Part shown: positions 62,041-64,000 of the stretch, one piece after another
Numbering within the stretch: the first letter of the stretch is position 1
How the letters are laid out: each line of letters begins with the position of its first letter
Source of the DNA: Phorcus lineatus
Taxonomy: Eukaryota; Mollusca; Gastropoda; Trochida; Trochidae
Length of the DNA: 64,000 nt
Direction: 5' to 3'
NCBI GenBank assembly: GCA_921293015.1
Contig: OV121094.1
Span: 40,050,054-40,114,053 of the forward strand
Notes under the pieces: model-generated
Databases searched by the model: none
The model's input: only the letters and a program-made list of their open reading frames with translations
What the model was told of the DNA's origin: nothing
Program-made: the position numbers and the translations under genes

Positions 62041-62901
62041 ATTTCTTTGATGTGGCATACTAACTGCACGCTTTCACGTTTCTTCTGACAAATTGGACAC
62101 TCGTTTGAACAATTATCTACTTACACATCGCCAGTAGACAATTTTGAAATATCTCCCATGGTTATCTCGTATTTATTTTTCCTAATATGGATGCGGAAAA
62201 AAGCCCCCAATGACATCTAAATCTGGATTCAAAAAGGCTATTGCGTTAGATGTGTCGATGACAAATCACTAAACGATCATAATTCAGGTCACAAATATAT
62301 TCATCGAGTTCACACAAACTAACCATTTGAATCCATTATCGCCAAAGAAACAAATGTATATTGACATGTACATAGTGCGAAGACTTAGGTTTCATTACAC
62401 AAACTTAAGCGCAAGTTGAGTACTTTTGATTTCGATTTTTGTTCTTGGGTCACAAGTTTCACAAATTATTTTCAGTTCGATTGATGTTCATTCATTTACG
62501 ACAGTTACAAGAAAGATTTGTTTTAGATAAAAAGGCTAATGTTCCGCTCTTCCGCAACATGGCTAGTTCAAAGAATCCGGTGTAATGAGTTTTCAGTTAG
62601 TTTTAATCATTTTAAGGTTAATGTCAATTTTTCATTCTGGATGTGATAGAAAATCAATGTTTAGTGCAAATGATCAGCCATGTAAATAATTACGTTAAGG
62701 TCAAAATCATTGATTATTTCATAAGACAAATTTTCACAGACAAGCTACCTTTGGTATTTTTACCATGTCATTACATATGAAAGCGTAGGTTATAAAACGA
62801 ACCTACATGAAATTAAGTTTTTAGAACATGTAATCAGATCGAAATTGCTACGATCAATGAAAGCCCAGAGTCAAGAAAATTAACTTGTCCCACTTATCAC
62901 T
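62041..62901. other. No gene seen
   Basis: AT-rich sequence with no recognisable features. Confidence 0.5.
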
Positions 62902-62916
62902 GAATGCAAACTTAAA
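62902..62916. repeat. Target-site duplication, left copy (SINE d)
   Basis: GAATGCAAACTTAAA, identical to 63085-63099. Confidence 0.93.
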
Positions 62917-63084
62917 GTGAGGTCAGTTGGTGTTTATCGCCGCTTTCAAGATTATTTCACTTATATCGCGGCTGCAAGTATTGTTGTATCATTAGTAACG
63001 GCAACACCTTTGTGGCTATGCAATGCGATGAAACCTGCGAGCATCGGCCGGAACTAGCGAACCATGAGTGGAACTGCGCTGAAA
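62917..63084 (-). mobile_element. SINE copy d, 5'-truncated
   Basis: The 3' 168 bases of the same SINE family, minus strand, between perfect 15-bp target-site duplications. The GTTGGTGTTTATCGCCGCTTT core, GCGGCTGCAAGTATTGTTG and GCGAACCATGAGTGG segments match copies b and c. The tRNA head and first half of the body are absent. Because the duplication is perfect, the loss happened at insertion, not by later deletion. Confidence 0.93.
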
Positions 63085-63099
63085 GAATGCAAACTTAAA
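63085..63099. repeat. Target-site duplication, right copy (SINE d)
   Basis: GAATGCAAACTTAAA, identical to 62902-62916. Confidence 0.93.
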
Positions 63100-64000
63100 A
63101 TGAAAATGCGTTTTGGAATAAGATGGGTCTATATTCACTAGAAATTAAGGACAGAACATTGCTCCAGTCAAATATAAATTTCCTATTTCTAAATATAATT
63201 CTTAAATAAACCTGTATTCGGGCAATTTGTTGGTCAGACACTGTACATAAGTCAATGTCAGGGTAAGTGTGAACTATTTACTGATAGTTCGTAGTCTTTT
63301 TAAGTCATTAGTAAAGATCAGGCCGTAAATGTCCTGCCTAAATGCCGATGGGAAAGATGAGCAACATTCACATCTATATCCATTAATTTTTAGATAATAG
63401 AATTGGATTAAATCAGTGAGGATAATTCCTCATTCGTACATTTACCACTGTGTTCATCACATGGTTTCCTTTGCGGTATGAAGTTGGTCCATTTCTCACT
63501 GCTTTAGATATAACACGTGCTTTTAAATCACATTTCTCTACAAAAAAGCCAGTGTATTTGTTGACCATAACCTTTTAAACGGGAAAAATTATGGGTCATG
63601 GAGTTATTAACTTAAATATCCTCGAAATAATCTCATTGGTGTAAGTGCAGAGCGCCTACCTTACCGTGTCATGTTTTGCCGCTTGCTGAAAACGTAGATT
63701 CTAGTAAGTGCTGTAAGAAATTTCATCATTTATATTCTGCAAACATTCACGGTATGTAGATATTTTGTGTGCGTCTGTCTTATCTACAAAGACACTTAAA
63801 TGAAGTGCCACTGCTTACTTTTCTCGTTATTTTAACAGCAGTTACTATGATCTATGTAGACAGATTCCCAAATCAGATGATGCCATGGGGCTAGCACCCA
63901 TCACAAACTAATGCTATTGACATAGATACAAGTTTTAGCTATTACGTAAATATGTGTACATGTTATGAGTGTAGTTCTTGCTAACCCCGCGGTAGTCTGA
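63100..64000. other. No gene seen; possible trace of duplicated island 2 at the end
   Basis: AT-rich. At about 63878-63935 GCCATGGGGCTAGCACCCAT followed by CACAAACTAATGCTATTGACA lines up, with gaps, with GCCATGAACCAGCCCATCC and ACTGATGTTATTGTCACA near 22737, hinting at a fourth, very diverged copy of the duplicated locus running off the window. Confidence 0.3.

Overview
This window looks like AT-rich (roughly two-thirds A+T by eye) intergenic or intronic DNA of a eukaryote, most likely a mollusc. It has no bacterial-style gene packing and no complete protein-coding gene. It does carry tRNA-derived SINEs with RNA polymerase III A and B boxes, a decayed L1/Tx1-like LINE, a Tc1-like transposase fragment, trinucleotide microsatellites and many diverged tandem or dispersed duplications. 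The mollusc call is inference: the SINE 3' part (a GTTTAACGCCGC-like core with a TCACC-type tail, read on the minus strand), the 170-bp tandem triplet resembling mollusc 'pearl'/Helentron cores, and the GTGCACTATATAAAT-type SINE 3' end all recall elements I know from molluscs. The species cannot be fixed.

Layout. 0.15-3.2 kb is copy A of a large ancient segmental duplication. Copy B (20.98-26.65 kb) and copy C (27.5-29.96 kb) lie further right and share short, unusually conserved islands. 3.2-13.3 kb is mostly featureless apart from a 43-44-bp minisatellite (4.6-4.8 kb), a dead Tc1-like transposase (8.84-9.26 kb) and a 170-bp x 3 tandem array (10.28-10.79 kb). 13.3-16.2 kb is a 5'-truncated, frameshifted LINE bounded by a perfect 13-bp target-site duplication. 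19.35-20.0 kb is a 332-bp direct tandem duplication. Inside copy B, 23.14-24.32 kb is an extra block with CCAAT, splice-like, poly(A) and GU-rich signals, possibly an LTR or a small spliced non-coding unit.

27-32 kb holds two SINE copies and a microsatellite. 35-47 kb holds several diverged dispersed modules, a 60-bp x 3 minisatellite whose units each carry AATAAA and a perfect hairpin (40.6 kb), a 53-bp-arm hairpin (43.5 kb) and a 1.1-kb block bounded by 13-bp inverted repeats. 47.9-49.9 kb is a transposon cluster: a full-length SINE with an 11-bp target-site duplication, a second tRNA-type SINE, and a 620-bp element with 18-bp terminal inverted repeats that contains three perfect CRE octamers and a long hairpin. 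62.9-63.1 kb is a 5'-truncated SINE with a perfect 15-bp target-site duplication.

Only weak evidence exists for host genes: exon-like open stretches at 41.4, 51.7 and 61.3 kb, an unrecognised minus-strand open stretch at 35.8-36.0 kb, and a GC-richer promoter-like region at 61.3-62.05 kb that could be the edge of a gene. No protein of known host function was recognised. The best-supported content is the retroelement record; everything proposed about host exons or promoters is inference.
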